Shown here in pieces: positions 11,083-20,286 of a stretch of DNA of 64,000 bases (positions are counted from its first letter, which is position 1; each line of letters opens with the position of its first letter). Origin of the DNA: Verrucomicrobiia bacterium (GTDB lineage: Bacteria > Verrucomicrobiota > Verrucomicrobiia > Verrucomicrobiales > Akkermansiaceae); NCBI GenBank assembly GCA_030432565.1, contig JAUIGV010000009.1:124001-188000 (forward strand). Reading direction: 5' to 3'. The translations under genes and the position numbers were made by a program. The notes under the pieces are model-generated. The model did not search any database and was not told where the DNA came from. It was given only the letters and a program-made list of their open reading frames with translations.

Positions 11083-11741
11083 AAGTAGCGGTTTTGGCTT
11101 TGGCGGGGATTTCTCTCGTAGGATGTGATTGTCAAAAGACAACGGCTTCTTTAGCGGGCGGAGACACTCCTAATGTGGATGTCAGGGAGCTCCGATGGAT
11201 CGTGCCCAAAGAGGCCGACTGGAATGAGATCCAGTTCGGTGGAGAAGGTTCCGCGCAATGGTCCAACGGACTTCTCCATCTGGAGGCCGGGGTGGAGCTA
11301 ACCGGGACGCAGTTCAGCGGAGATTTGCCGGAGATGCCCTACGAGCTTGAACTGGATGCCCGCAAGGTGGCGGGGTCGGATTTTTTCTGTGGCTTAACCT
11401 TTCCGGTTTCCTCGAAGGATGAATGCCTCACTTTTATCATCGGAGGTTGGGGCGGTGGAACCGTCGGTATTTCTTCGATCGATGGGATGGACGCTTCCGA
11501 GAACGAAACGACAACTTACGGTAACTTCGAGGACGGTCGCTGGTATGCGGTCAGAGTGGTTGTGGAGAAAGGGAAGCTTTCGGCCTTCATTGATGGGAAG
11601 CAAGTGGTGAATGTCGCGACCGAAGGCCGCAAATTGGGGCTTCGACCCGGGGTGATCGAGTATTGCGCTCCCATGGGTATTGCGGCGTGGCAAACCGAGT
11701 CCGAGGTGAAGAATTTTAGGTGGCGTTCTCTTGCTGATTAG
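11079..11741 (+). CDS. DUF1080-like (3-keto-disaccharide hydrolase fold) lipoprotein
   Basis: 220 residues. The N-terminus MKVAVLALAGISLVGCDC carries a lipobox (LVGC), so the mature protein is probably a lipoprotein attached at Cys16. The rest resembles the jelly-roll DUF1080 / 3-keto-disaccharide hydrolase domain (WNEIQFGGEGSAQWSNGLL, YELELDARKVAGSDFFCGL, FEDGRWYAVRVVVEKGKLSAF, KNFRWRSL). The start overlaps the end of the upstream gene. DUF1080 proteins are abundant in PVC bacteria and act on or bind sugars; the activity here is not shown. The same domain type recurs at the N-terminus of the fusion at 43026. Confidence 0.75.
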   Translation: MKVAVLALAGISLVGCDCQKTTASLAGGDTPNVDVRELRWIVPKEADWNEIQFGGEGSAQWSNGLLHLEAGVELTGTQFSGDLPEMPYELELDARKVAGSDFFCGLTFPVSSKDECLTFIIGGWGGGTVGISSIDGMDASENETTTYGNFEDGRWYAVRVVVEKGKLSAFIDGKQVVNVATEGRKLGLRPGVIEYCAPMGIAAWQTESEVKNFRWRSLAD

Positions 11742-11855
11742 GGCTTGTTTTTTCCAGCGGGGCACGTTAACGAACCTCTCAACAACTTCTGACGATCGTT
11801 TGGAGTGGGTTTTCAAACCCGCTCTTTTTGGTCTCAGGGAACCACGAATCTGGAA

Positions 11856-13202
11856 ATGACCACCGACATTGTTGCCCTCATCGAGTTTTACGAAAAAGAA
11901 AAGGCCATCGACCGCGAACGCGTTGTCGAGGCCCTCGAGTATGCTTTCTGCTCAGCCTATCGCAAGATGGTCCCGGGAGCTGATGCCATTGAGACTCTGC
12001 GTGCGGAGATCAATGAAAAAAAGGGTGATACCCGTATCTTTGCAAGCCTCGAGGTGGTTGCGGATGATGACTATATCGACAAGTTCAACGAGGTTCCGGT
12101 TGGAATCGCCCAGAAGAAAGACGCCACCGCTGAAATTGGTTCGCGTCTCGATTTTGATGTCACCCCGAAAAACTTTGGGCGTATCGCGGTTCAAACGGCC
12201 AAGCAGACCATGATGCAGCGTTTGCGCCAGGCCGAAAAGGAGAAGATTTACGACGAATTCAAGGACCGGGCCGGTGATATTGTGAGTGGATCCGTTCGCC
12301 GTTTTGAAAAGAGCGACGTCATGGTCGATCTCGGGAAATTTGAAGCCCGCATGCCCTCCAAGGAGCGCGTCGGCACCGAGGATTATTCGGTTGGAGACCG
12401 GATTCGTTGCTACGTTGTCTCGGTTGACAACGAGGGGCGTGGACCGGAAATCATCCTTTCCCGCAGCCATCCCAACTTTGTCCGCCGCCTCTTCGAATCG
12501 GAGGTCGCTGAAATCTCAGACCGGACCGTCGAACTTCGTGCGGTCGCCCGTGAAGCGGGATATCGAACCAAAGTAGCGGTTTACACCCACGACGATAAGG
12601 TCGACCCGGTGGGCGCTTGTGTTGGTCTCCGCGGCGCGCGCGTCAAAAACATCGTTCGCGAACTCAACAACGAACGCGTTGATATCATCCGCTGGAACGA
12701 TGACGTTGCCGAGTTTGTCACCGAAGCTCTCAAGCCTGCCGTCGTTCGCAGTCTCAGTCTCGACGAGGAGAACCGCGTGGTGAATGTCACCGTTGATGAG
12801 GAAGACCTTTCCAAGGCCATCGGCCGCCGGGGCCAGAATGCCCGTCTGACATCCAAGTTGACTGGTTGGGATGTCCAGGTCCGAAAGGATGAGAGTCAGC
12901 ATGAGCAATTTGTGGCTCGCGTCGATGACGCCGCCACCCATCTCGCCGGGGATCTTGGAATTGACCCGGCGATTGCGGGCAAATTGTTCCGTGCAGGCGG
13001 TGTTACCGTCGACATGGTGGCTCAAATGCCTGCCGAATATATTTCTTCCGAAATCGGAGTTGAGCTTGAGGAAGCGATCCGCATTCTCAACGCTGCCAAG
13101 GGCGAGGACGCTGCTCCGGAGGCTGCCGAGGCGCCCGCTGAAGTATCTGAAGAGGCTCCGGCTGAGACCGAAGCCCCCGCCGAAGAGACTACTGAAGGAT
13201 AA
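11856..13202 (+). CDS. nusA: Transcription termination/antitermination factor NusA
   Basis: 448 residues from ATG 11856, with GGAA just upstream; the frame is open further 5' without NusA-like sequence. The N-terminal RNA-polymerase-binding domain (ALIEFYEKEKAIDRERVVEA) is followed by an S1 domain around residues 130-200 (GDIVSGSVRRFEKSDVMVDL) and KH domains (DPVGACVGLRGARVKNIVRE; LSKAIGRRGQNARLTSKLTG). The C-terminus is an acidic Ala/Glu-rich tail. It modulates pausing, termination and antitermination with RNA polymerase. It begins the nusA-infB-rbfA operon; rimP, the usual first gene, is not next to it here. Confidence 0.97.
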   Translation: MTTDIVALIEFYEKEKAIDRERVVEALEYAFCSAYRKMVPGADAIETLRAEINEKKGDTRIFASLEVVADDDYIDKFNEVPVGIAQKKDATAEIGSRLDFDVTPKNFGRIAVQTAKQTMMQRLRQAEKEKIYDEFKDRAGDIVSGSVRRFEKSDVMVDLGKFEARMPSKERVGTEDYSVGDRIRCYVVSVDNEGRGPEIILSRSHPNFVRRLFESEVAEISDRTVELRAVAREAGYRTKVAVYTHDDKVDPVGACVGLRGARVKNIVRELNNERVDIIRWNDDVAEFVTEALKPAVVRSLSLDEENRVVNVTVDEEDLSKAIGRRGQNARLTSKLTGWDVQVRKDESQHEQFVARVDDAATHLAGDLGIDPAIAGKLFRAGGVTVDMVAQMPAEYISSEIGVELEEAIRILNAAKGEDAAPEAAEAPAEVSEEAPAETEAPAEETTEG

Positions 13203-13267
13203 AAAAGGGAGATTTCCCACGTTTGATAGACAAACACCCCCTGACCCACCGAAAGAACCGCATTAGC

Positions 13268-15391
13268 ATGGCCGACGACAAAGAAAAAAAAGACTCCAAG
13301 AAAGACGAAGTTCTCGATCTCTTGAGCGAGAAGCCCAAGCCATCGCGTCGCGAACGGCAACGTCAGGAGGCGGCCAAGGTGCAAACCGTGGACGACAAGA
13401 AAAAGGCTGCCCTCGATCTCGGGATTGATGATGACAAGCCCAAGAAAAGTCGTGTTCGCAAAACGGAGAATTCGGGGAAGGACATCCTTCCAAGCATCTC
13501 CAATCGTCTTGATGACAAGCCTGACCCGGATTTTGTAAAAGCTCCCGCTGAAGAGCCCGTCGCGGCTGCGGAAGGTGCTTCCGGTGACGAAGATGGTGAG
13601 GGTGAGGTCGATGGCAACGTCATTAGCATCAAGCCCCCGATTATCGTCAGTGATCTGGCTGAAAAGATGGGCAAAATGGCTTTCGAGATCATGGCTGATC
13701 TCATCAAACTCGAGGTTTTTGTGGCCCCAACCCAGGCCATCGAGCCCGATATTGCCGAGAAAGTTTGCGAAGCCCACGGGTTTGTTTTTGAACGTGAAAA
13801 GCGCGAAAAAGGGGGCGGGGTCCACAAGGAGGAGGAAGTTTTCGAAGAGCCGGAGCCGGAAGAAGAGGAACCCGAAGAGCAGCTCGCTTATCGCGCGCCT
13901 ATTATCACCTTCATGGGCCACGTGGACCACGGAAAGACTTCCTTGCTCGACTACATCCGCGAGAGTCGCGTCGCCAAAGGCGAGGCCGGAGGCATTACCC
14001 AGCACGTCGGTGCCTACAGTGTGCAACACGGTGATCGCAGGATCACATTCCTCGATACTCCCGGCCACGCCATCTTTTCCAAGATGCGTTCACGGGGTGC
14101 CGATGTCACTGACATCGTGGTCGTGGTTGTCGCAGCGGATGATGGCATTATGCCGCAGACCGAAGAGGCAATCAAACACGCCAAGGCTGCCGGGAAAACC
14201 ATTATTGTAGCGATCAACAAGATCGACCTTCCTGCCGCCGACCCAATGCGGGTCATGACCCAGCTCATGGAGCACGAGCTCGTTCCTTCCGAGATGGGGG
14301 GCGATACCGAGTGTGTCAAAGTTTCAGCCCAGACTGGTGACGGAATCGACGAGCTGCTCGAACTCATGGCCTTGCAGGCCGAGGTTTTGGAGCTGCGTGC
14401 CAACCCGAAGGCCAACGTTCGTGCTGCGGTCATCGAAGCCAGTGTCAAAGCCGGCCGCGGGGCAACTGCGACCGTGATTGTCGAAAGCGGCACTCTCAAG
14501 AAGGGTCAACCGTTTATCTGCGGACCTTTCGCCGGAAAGGTGAAGGACTTGATCGACGATCAAGGAAATTCCGTTAAGGAAGCCGGCCCCTCGACTCCGG
14601 TGGAAGTTCTCGGTTTCGCGGAGCTACCGAACGTGGGCGACTCGCTTGTGGGAATGGATTCCGATCGTGCTGCCAAGAAGCTTTCCGAAGAGCGTCTCGT
14701 CGAGCGCCGCAAGGACCGCCTTGTCCAGCCGAAGAAGAGCCGTCTTGAGGATATGCTTCAAACCGTTTCCGGAGCAGGAAAGGCCAAGCTGAATTTGATC
14801 CTTCGTTCCGATGTGCAGGGCACTGCCGAGGCCATCAAGAACGCCATCATGGAGATTGAGTCCGAGAAGGTGGAAGCCAACTTTATTATCGCCGGAGCCG
14901 GAGCAATTAACGAATCGGACGTTCTTATGGCCAGCTCTGCCGATGCCATCATCCTCGGCTTCAACGTCAAGGTGGACGGCAAGGCGGTTAAAGCGGCCAA
15001 GGCAGAGGGTGTGCAGGTGAAGCTCTACTCCATCGTTTACGAGCTGATTGATCAGGTGAAGGAATCCATGCTCGGAATGCTCGATCCCGAGATTCGCGAG
15101 ACTGTTATCGGTCGCGCCAGCGTCAAGCAGGTCTTCAAAGTCAACGGGGGACGCGCTGCCGGTTGTGTCATTAAGAGTGGCAAGGTCATCCGGTCCGCAC
15201 ATGCCCGTGTTCTTCGCGGAAAGCAGCCCGTCTTTGATGGCAAGATGTCGACTCTTCGACGTCACCAGGACGAGGTTGACGAGGTCAAACAAGGCATCGA
15301 GTGCGGTATCCGCCTCGGCTCCTTCAATGAATACGAGGAAGGCGATGTCATCGAGTGCTACACGCTCGATAAGATCGACCAGACTCTCTAA
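13268..15391 (+). CDS. infB: Translation initiation factor IF-2
   Basis: 707 residues from ATG 13268, 65 bp after nusA; an upstream in-frame ATG at 13223 exists but would add an atypical leader. The N-terminus is charged and lysine-rich (ADDKEKKDSKKDEV). An IF2-N-like segment is near residues 130-190, then the GTPase domain with GHVDHGKT (G1), DTPGH (G3) and NKID (G4), then the beta-barrel and C-terminal fMet-tRNA-binding domains (RSAHARVLRGKQPVFDGKM). IF-2 places fMet-tRNA on the 30S subunit. It is shorter than E. coli IF-2 because the N-terminal region is compact. Confidence 0.97.
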   Translation: MADDKEKKDSKKDEVLDLLSEKPKPSRRERQRQEAAKVQTVDDKKKAALDLGIDDDKPKKSRVRKTENSGKDILPSISNRLDDKPDPDFVKAPAEEPVAAAEGASGDEDGEGEVDGNVISIKPPIIVSDLAEKMGKMAFEIMADLIKLEVFVAPTQAIEPDIAEKVCEAHGFVFEREKREKGGGVHKEEEVFEEPEPEEEEPEEQLAYRAPIITFMGHVDHGKTSLLDYIRESRVAKGEAGGITQHVGAYSVQHGDRRITFLDTPGHAIFSKMRSRGADVTDIVVVVVAADDGIMPQTEEAIKHAKAAGKTIIVAINKIDLPAADPMRVMTQLMEHELVPSEMGGDTECVKVSAQTGDGIDELLELMALQAEVLELRANPKANVRAAVIEASVKAGRGATATVIVESGTLKKGQPFICGPFAGKVKDLIDDQGNSVKEAGPSTPVEVLGFAELPNVGDSLVGMDSDRAAKKLSEERLVERRKDRLVQPKKSRLEDMLQTVSGAGKAKLNLILRSDVQGTAEAIKNAIMEIESEKVEANFIIAGAGAINESDVLMASSADAIILGFNVKVDGKAVKAAKAEGVQVKLYSIVYELIDQVKESMLGMLDPEIRETVIGRASVKQVFKVNGGRAAGCVIKSGKVIRSAHARVLRGKQPVFDGKMSTLRRHQDEVDEVKQGIECGIRLGSFNEYEEGDVIECYTLDKIDQTL

Positions 15392-15402
15392 GTCACATCG
15401 GA

Positions 15403-15765
15403 ATGGCAAAGCGACTGGATCGGGTTAACGAATTGCTGCGGCGTGAAATCAGCGCCGTGGTCCAGCGGGATTTTGAGTGGAACAACGCCCTCGTCACGGT
15501 GAGTGAGGTGGACGTGACTCAGGATCTCAAGGAAGCCAAGGTTTTCGTGAGTATTCTCGGAGGATCGGCACCCGGAATTCTTGATCAACTCGAACGCAAG
15601 CGTGGCTTTATCCAGAGTAAGGTGTCAAAGCGGGTGGTTCTTCGGAATACCCCGGTTCTGATGTTTCGTCAGGACAAGTCAGCGGTTCGGGGTGTCGATG
15701 TGGTCAACTTGCTTGACGAAGTGGCCCGGCTTCCGACGGCCCCACCGGAGGACGAGGAAGAGTAG
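15403..15765 (+). CDS. rbfA: 30S ribosome-binding factor RbfA
   Basis: 120 residues, starting 11 bp after infB. It has the KH-like RbfA fold signatures (RLDRVNELLRREISAVVQRD, LVTVSEVDVTQDLKEAKVFV, LRNTPVLMFRQDKS) and a short acidic tail. It assists late maturation of the 30S subunit and 16S rRNA 5' processing. The gene order nusA-infB-rbfA is the usual bacterial one. I see no obvious terminator directly after it. Confidence 0.95.
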   Translation: MAKRLDRVNELLRREISAVVQRDFEWNNALVTVSEVDVTQDLKEAKVFVSILGGSAPGILDQLERKRGFIQSKVSKRVVLRNTPVLMFRQDKSAVRGVDVVNLLDEVARLPTAPPEDEEE

Positions 15766-16112
15766 AGCTCTTTTCCGGTGCCCTCCTGGTTTGCCCGGGG
15801 CTAGCAGTTCCACGATTTCCCCGGTAGTCTTTTGGTGAGAGTGGTCCTGCGGAATTTTTTGGCTGCCGGATTGATTTGATGGTTCCGGTATGATCAGCCT
15901 TAGGTTTGCGGAGACTTCAACATTGATCTCGATTTGGATCTCCAAGGTTCCAATCGATCTCTGAGACTTATCGTTTTTGCCCACCGGGAGATTGGGCCAA
16001 CTCGTGGATTGGGGTGGGTCTGAGAAATGATGAGGCTTGTTGAGATTGGATAATCTCGTTTGGGCGAGAATATCGCTTGTTGAACGGTTTTGGGGATGGT
16101 AAGGATCTTCAT
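15766..16112. other. Intergenic region after rbfA, no gene seen
   Basis: About 350 bp between rbfA and the PEP-CTERM gene. Both strands are interrupted by frequent stops and I find no tRNA-like or terminator-like structure that I would defend. It probably holds the 3' end of the rbfA transcript and the promoter of the PEP-CTERM gene. Confidence 0.4.
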
Positions 16113-16126
16113 TGCAATAAATTGCA
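16113..16126. promoter_or_regulatory. Perfect palindrome upstream of PEP-CTERM gene
   Basis: TGCAAT-AA-ATTGCA is a perfect inverted repeat with a 2-nt spacer, 12 bp before the ATG of the PEP-CTERM gene, in an AT-rich stretch. It could be an operator or the flank of a start region; no regulator is assigned. Confidence 0.3.
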
Positions 16127-16138
16127 TTAAAAATATTC

Positions 16139-16777
16139 ATGAAAACAATAAGCAAGAAGCTGCTGGTTTTTGGAGGAGTGGTTGTCTCGTCAGCGACCTC
16201 CGGAGCAGCAACAATAAGCAACGGGGGATTTGAGACTCCTCTCGCTGGTGATGGAGGTCCACCATTCTCCGGTCGCTGGACTGCCTTTGCGGGGAGCGCA
16301 AATGCCTCTGCGATAACCTCGACGACTAATCCTCACACTGGTTCCAGCAGTCTGGCTTTGAGTATTCAAGGAGACGATAACTCGTTTGCCGGAGCGTTTC
16401 AGGATTTAGCGATCGTTCCGGGGCAATCAATCAGCCTGTCTGGAATGTATAGCGCAATCGATCCCCAGGGAGTTACCCTTGAGATGCGTATTGAGTGGCG
16501 CGATGCTGCCGGAAACGAGTTTGCCCGGGTCGAGCAAAACGGAGGTCAGCCTGGAGCTGTCTATTCGATGTTTAATCTTGAAAGTGGAGAGGCGCCAACC
16601 GGTGCCGTTGCCGGACGCGTGGTGTTTGCCGTTCAGACCTTTGGGGGAGAGCCACTTCCCGGAAACACTGGGACAATTTATTTTGATGATGTCGCTGCCT
16701 CGACTATTCCCGAGCCCGGTTCTTCACTTCTGGCTCTTCTCGGTGTGCTTGGCTTCGCAGCCCGTCGTAGCCGATAG
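16139..16777 (+). CDS. PEP-CTERM sorted exoprotein
   Basis: 212 residues. It has a signal peptide (MKTISKKLLVFGGVVVSSATSGA). The body is a single beta-sandwich, carbohydrate-binding-like domain (ISNGGFETPL, FSGRWTAFAGSANASA, LSIQGDDNSFAGAFQDLAI). The C-terminus carries the sorting signal PEPGSSLLALLGVLGFAARRSR: Pro-Glu-Pro, a hydrophobic helix and an Arg cluster. PEP-CTERM proteins are recognised by exosortase and released or anchored outside the cell; no exosortase gene lies in this window. The domain resembles CBM4/9-like or DUF642-like modules, so binding to polysaccharide is plausible but not shown. Confidence 0.88.
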   Translation: MKTISKKLLVFGGVVVSSATSGAATISNGGFETPLAGDGGPPFSGRWTAFAGSANASAITSTTNPHTGSSSLALSIQGDDNSFAGAFQDLAIVPGQSISLSGMYSAIDPQGVTLEMRIEWRDAAGNEFARVEQNGGQPGAVYSMFNLESGEAPTGAVAGRVVFAVQTFGGEPLPGNTGTIYFDDVAASTIPEPGSSLLALLGVLGFAARRSR

Positions 16778-16805
16778 GAAAGATTCTACGCACGCAAACC
16801 AATTC

Positions 16806-16842
16806 AAAGGGCGGTGACCAGAAATGGTCCCGCCCCTTTCTT
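16806..16842 (+). terminator. Rho-independent terminator after PEP-CTERM gene
   Basis: The inverted repeat AAAGGGCGG-tg-ACC / GGT-CCCGCCCCTTT is followed by TCTTGT. It lies about 30 nt after the PEP-CTERM stop. Confidence 0.6.
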
Positions 16843-16959
16843 GTCACGGCGGGAATTTCAGTGAAACGAGTCCCATTCAAAAAGATAAATCACGAAGATA
16901 AATCACGACTTTTGAATTTTAATTGGGCATCTGACCATGAAAATTATAGTAGGCGGGGG

Positions 16960-18399
16960 ATGTCAAAAATATTCAAAGTGATTACGTCGACGGGCAGGCA
17001 ACGTGGTATGTCTTTCCGGGAATTGGGATTCTCCCTAATTTGCGGGGTGATCACCGCCAGCACTTTTGGGACTGCCGCTGCAGCTCCGGCAATTTCCTCC
17101 AAGGCGCTCGGCGCAAAGCCAAGCCCGGAGGTGCCGAAGTATGTTTCCACGGTCAAGGAGTGGGGAGAGCGCTACAATTTCACACAATCGACGGAGGAAC
17201 TTGATTGGCTTCTTCTTGGATTTCAGACGCGTGTGCGGGTTGAGAACTTTAATAACTTTTACCGGCGCCCCGAACTACCCTCGGACGGAGGTTCATTTTA
17301 CCGGCAGTGGTTTTATCTTGGGATCAAGGACATCATCGATCCGCTGAGGTTCACGCTCGAGCTCGAGGATTCCCGCCGTGAGGATTTTGATAATTTCCCG
17401 TTCAGTGCGCGACAGGACAATCATTTCGATTTCTTGCAAGCCTACGCAGAGCTTTATTTCGACGACGGGCTTTTTGGACAACCGACCAGCTTTCAAGTGG
17501 GTCGATTTTCCTTTGATGCTGTCGATCGTCGCCTGATAGCAAGAAATCGTTTCCGGAACTCGGCAAACACTTTTGATGGAGTGAGACTGAGATTTGGTGA
17601 CGATAAGACGCCTTGGACGGCAACTGTTTTTGCAACCCGTCCGGTCGAAGCGCGAGGTGGTTCTTTTGATGATCGCTCAAGAGAAGAACGGTCTTTCTAT
17701 GGGGGGTATGCCACCATTCGGACGAATTCCCCGGCGCTGGTGATCGAGCCTTACTACTTTTATTTGGACGATGAACGCAATCCTGCCAGAGAGCGGAAAT
17801 TGCATACTGCCGGAGCTCACGTTTTCGGGCAGTTTGGAGACGGCTACGACTACGATTTTACCGGAACGGCGCAGTGGGGTGACCTCAATGGTCTCGACCA
17901 CTTTGCCTATTTCTTCCACGCGGAAGTTGGTCGTACCTTTGATCATCCCTGGAAGCCCCGGCTTTCTGCTTGGTTAAACTACGGCAGTGGTGATAAGGAT
18001 GCCAACGACGGTGACAGCGGACGCTTTACCGAATTGTTTGGCGCTCCGTTTGGTCTTTATGGTTTTACCCGCTACTTTACCGCGGAGAACACCATCAGCC
18101 CGGTTCTTGGTCTCTCATTTAAACCGACCGATGATGTGAAAGTCGAACTCTACCTGAGGAGTCATTCCCTCGCGAGTGATAACGATGCCTGGGTGAGAGG
18201 TGCGGGACGCATCGACACCGCCGGTGATAGTGGCCGCCACATTGGAGAAGAGATCGATCTTCGGATTCGCTGGCAAGCAACTCCGAGACTGCTCTTCAAC
18301 ACTGGTGTTGCTCACTTCATGCCCGGCAGCTTTGTGGATGAGACAGGTCTCTCTGAAAACAGCACCCTGGTTTACTTCCAGGGGAGATTTGATTTCTAG
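16960..18399 (+). CDS. Alginate-export-like outer-membrane beta-barrel porin
   Basis: About 479 residues from ATG 16960; other possible starts are GTG 16861 and ATG 17008. The last puts the signal peptide (MSFRELGFSLICGVITASTF) right at the N-terminus and is equally plausible. Mature sequence features match the alginate_exp porin family: FGFQTRVR-type opening (LLLGFQTRVRVENFNNFYRR), AYAELYF, QVGRFSF, RNSANTFDGVRLRFGD, LSAWLNYGSGDKDA, and a final aromatic strand ending YFQGRFDF, as expected for a BamA-inserted barrel. It probably forms an outer-membrane channel for a polysaccharide or oligosaccharide. It faces the sugar operon at 18522-22391 convergently. Confidence 0.75.
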   Translation: MSKIFKVITSTGRQRGMSFRELGFSLICGVITASTFGTAAAAPAISSKALGAKPSPEVPKYVSTVKEWGERYNFTQSTEELDWLLLGFQTRVRVENFNNFYRRPELPSDGGSFYRQWFYLGIKDIIDPLRFTLELEDSRREDFDNFPFSARQDNHFDFLQAYAELYFDDGLFGQPTSFQVGRFSFDAVDRRLIARNRFRNSANTFDGVRLRFGDDKTPWTATVFATRPVEARGGSFDDRSREERSFYGGYATIRTNSPALVIEPYYFYLDDERNPARERKLHTAGAHVFGQFGDGYDYDFTGTAQWGDLNGLDHFAYFFHAEVGRTFDHPWKPRLSAWLNYGSGDKDANDGDSGRFTELFGAPFGLYGFTRYFTAENTISPVLGLSFKPTDDVKVELYLRSHSLASDNDAWVRGAGRIDTAGDSGRHIGEEIDLRIRWQATPRLLFNTGVAHFMPGSFVDETGLSENSTLVYFQGRFDF

Positions 18400-18466
18400 G
18401 AGCTTCGCTCTCGGTTTTGGATTGTCTCAGGAGAGGCCGGAGTAGGGATTGTCTTTTTAGCAACCC

Positions 18467-18496
18467 AAAACGGCTCCGGGAAACCGGAACCGTTTT
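18467..18496. terminator. Bidirectional terminator between porin and sugar operon
   Basis: AAAACGG-ct-CCGG, a GAAA loop, CCGG-aa-CCGTTTT: an 11-bp stem in two blocks with A and T tracts on either side. It lies between convergent genes ending at 18399 (+) and 18522 (-), so it can serve both. Confidence 0.8.
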
Positions 18497-18521
18497 AATG
18501 GATCATTGTCGAGCGGTCCCT

Positions 18522-19772
18522 TTAGACGAAGAGCGGTTTCATATGGCGCTCCAGCAAATTACCGGTGACGCACCTGGAAATGACTTCCTCGTTCGCCTTG
18601 AGAGCGTCGAGGTAGCGGTCGCCCATTTGCGCCGCGATCTTGAAACCAACGTGAAGGAGCTGACGAACGTTGGCATTGTAGCCTGGATTGCTCTGGTCGT
18701 GTGTCAAAGCGCTGACATATTGCTCGCTGGTCCAACCGTTGACCTCTTCGGCGCTTGGGAGTTGTGAGTGGTCAATGTCGATGACGGTTGCGTAAGGTTC
18801 ACAGAGAGCTTCTTTTTTATCGAGAGCCTTGGCGTAGATTTCCTTGGCGAGATCGAGAGCCTCTCCTCCTGCGGTGGCGAGGCCGATCACTTCTTCCAGC
18901 CAGTTGGTGCCGGCGGTCTTGATGTGAAGGCCGGCTCCGGTGCGGGCAATCGCTTTTTTGATGGGTTCGTAGATGGAGAATTTGTCCGATCCCGAATGTA
19001 CGGAGAGTTTCAGAGTTTCGGGCAGTCCATAAGCTTTCACGGCGTGGGCGAGGACGGCGAGGTCATCGTTGAACTCCTGCTCGAACTGCGCGACGTCACC
19101 GACGTAATCGACTCCTTTGTTAAAGCGACCAGTGAATTTTGGCGCGATGGTTTGGATGGGAATGCCCTGGTCGGCAATCGCGGCGAGGATGATAAGCATC
19201 TCGGCGGGGACCTGCGGGTTGTCGGTTTCGTCCATCGAGACTTCAGTCACGAAGTCATCGGTTCCACCTTTGGCGGCGACAATATGATCGTAGATTGCCT
19301 TGGCTTTTTGCGTGGCCTTGAGGAATTGGTTGGCGGTTTGCTCAACGAGCTCGCGGGAGATTTCAAGAGGAGTCTCGATTCCTTCGATGGTCACTGAACC
19401 GATGAGTTCGGGGTGCTTGGCGATGAAGGCTTCGACGTCAGCGGGGTCTGCCGCTTCGCCAATGTCATCGGCGACGTCGAGAGTGAAGAAGTTACAGGGA
19501 GCGACAAAGCGGTCGACAGTGCTCAAGTTGATGTGGTCCGCGTCGAGGAGATACTCTCCGGACCATCCGAGATCAGCAACGGCTTTGTCGGCGGCATCGC
19601 GGGTGGTCTGCGGTTCGGAGCCGATGATTTCGTGTTCGCGGTTGGACTTGTTCCAGGTGGGGCAGATATCGACGCCGAGTTTTTTGGCGGCGATGAAGGC
19701 CTGGAGTTGAGCATGTGCTCCGTGGGCGAAACGATCGCCAACACCGAAGGTGAATTTAGGACAGGTTTTCAT
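18522..19772 (-). CDS. uxaE: Tagaturonate 3-epimerase family protein (UxaE)
   Basis: 416 residues. The sequence matches the tagaturonate epimerase family (KFTFGVGDRFAHGAHAQL, LDADHINLSTVDRF, LKLSVHSGSDKFSIYEPIKK, GLHIKTAGTNWLEEVIGLA). UxaE interconverts D-tagaturonate and D-fructuronate in the cytoplasm, the step that links galacturonate or L-galactonate oxidation to the hexuronate/KDG route. It is the last gene of a minus-strand operon with a lipoprotein, an LgoD-like dehydrogenase and an L-galactose-dehydrogenase-like reductase, which fits a substrate arriving as D-tagaturonate. The N-terminus shows no signal peptide. The family call is from sequence memory, the pathway is inferred. Confidence 0.8.
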   Translation of the reverse strand: MKTCPKFTFGVGDRFAHGAHAQLQAFIAAKKLGVDICPTWNKSNREHEIIGSEPQTTRDAADKAVADLGWSGEYLLDADHINLSTVDRFVAPCNFFTLDVADDIGEAADPADVEAFIAKHPELIGSVTIEGIETPLEISRELVEQTANQFLKATQKAKAIYDHIVAAKGGTDDFVTEVSMDETDNPQVPAEMLIILAAIADQGIPIQTIAPKFTGRFNKGVDYVGDVAQFEQEFNDDLAVLAHAVKAYGLPETLKLSVHSGSDKFSIYEPIKKAIARTGAGLHIKTAGTNWLEEVIGLATAGGEALDLAKEIYAKALDKKEALCEPYATVIDIDHSQLPSAEEVNGWTSEQYVSALTHDQSNPGYNANVRQLLHVGFKIAAQMGDRYLDALKANEEVISRCVTGNLLERHMKPLFV

Positions 19773-19802
19773 GAATGGTGTGAGGTGGTTGGTTGAGGTT
19801 TT

Positions 19803-20279
19803 TTATTCCGGAACGCGAAATTTGTGGTCCTTGTTGGAATCTTTTGGATCACGAACGAGGCTGCCTTTAGGGATGCCGCGGACATCAACTTCTCCGTTGG
19901 TCCACGGATTGAAAACGAAGCCGGCACGCCCGGGAACCCGCTCGGCGGTTTTGTATTTCGGTGGTGCTGGTTCTCCCTGCGGGGTGCTTGGCACCCGCGG
20001 TTGAGGAGTGGGGCGTGGAATTGAGCTTGGAGAAGAGTCTTTGTCGCCAATGACCCTGGAGATGGATTCGGAAGGGACAGATGGCTTGCGGCTTGATCCG
20101 GAAGCGGACGGTTCACCTTCAGATGACCTTGGGTAAGTGACAAGGTCAGGAGTTTTAGCTTCTGGTTCAGGCAGGGCTGTTTCTGGTTTTGCTGGGGGCT
20201 GCTCTTCGCTGGAAGTTTTCTTCTCGTCGGAATGACAGGAAATCAAAACAAGAGCGGAGAGGAGGGATATGGTTTTCAT
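19803..20279 (-). CDS. Small proline-rich lipoprotein of unknown function
   Basis: 158 residues from ATG 20279; the frame is open upstream but that part lies inside the dehydrogenase gene in another frame. MKTISLLSALVLISCHSDEK has a lipobox (LISC) and the mature N-terminus is Ser/Asp, compatible with outer-membrane sorting. A Pro/Glu/Ser-rich linker (residues about 20-105) leads to a short conserved-looking C-terminal block (ERVPGRAGFVFNPWTNGEVD, RGIPKGSLVRDP). It is the third gene of the operon, 7 bp after the dehydrogenase and 30 bp before uxaE. The C-terminal block recurs in PVC lipoproteins in my recollection; the function is unknown. Confidence 0.7.
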   Translation of the reverse strand: MKTISLLSALVLISCHSDEKKTSSEEQPPAKPETALPEPEAKTPDLVTYPRSSEGEPSASGSSRKPSVPSESISRVIGDKDSSPSSIPRPTPQPRVPSTPQGEPAPPKYKTAERVPGRAGFVFNPWTNGEVDVRGIPKGSLVRDPKDSNKDHKFRVPE

Positions 20280-20286
20280 GGGGAGT

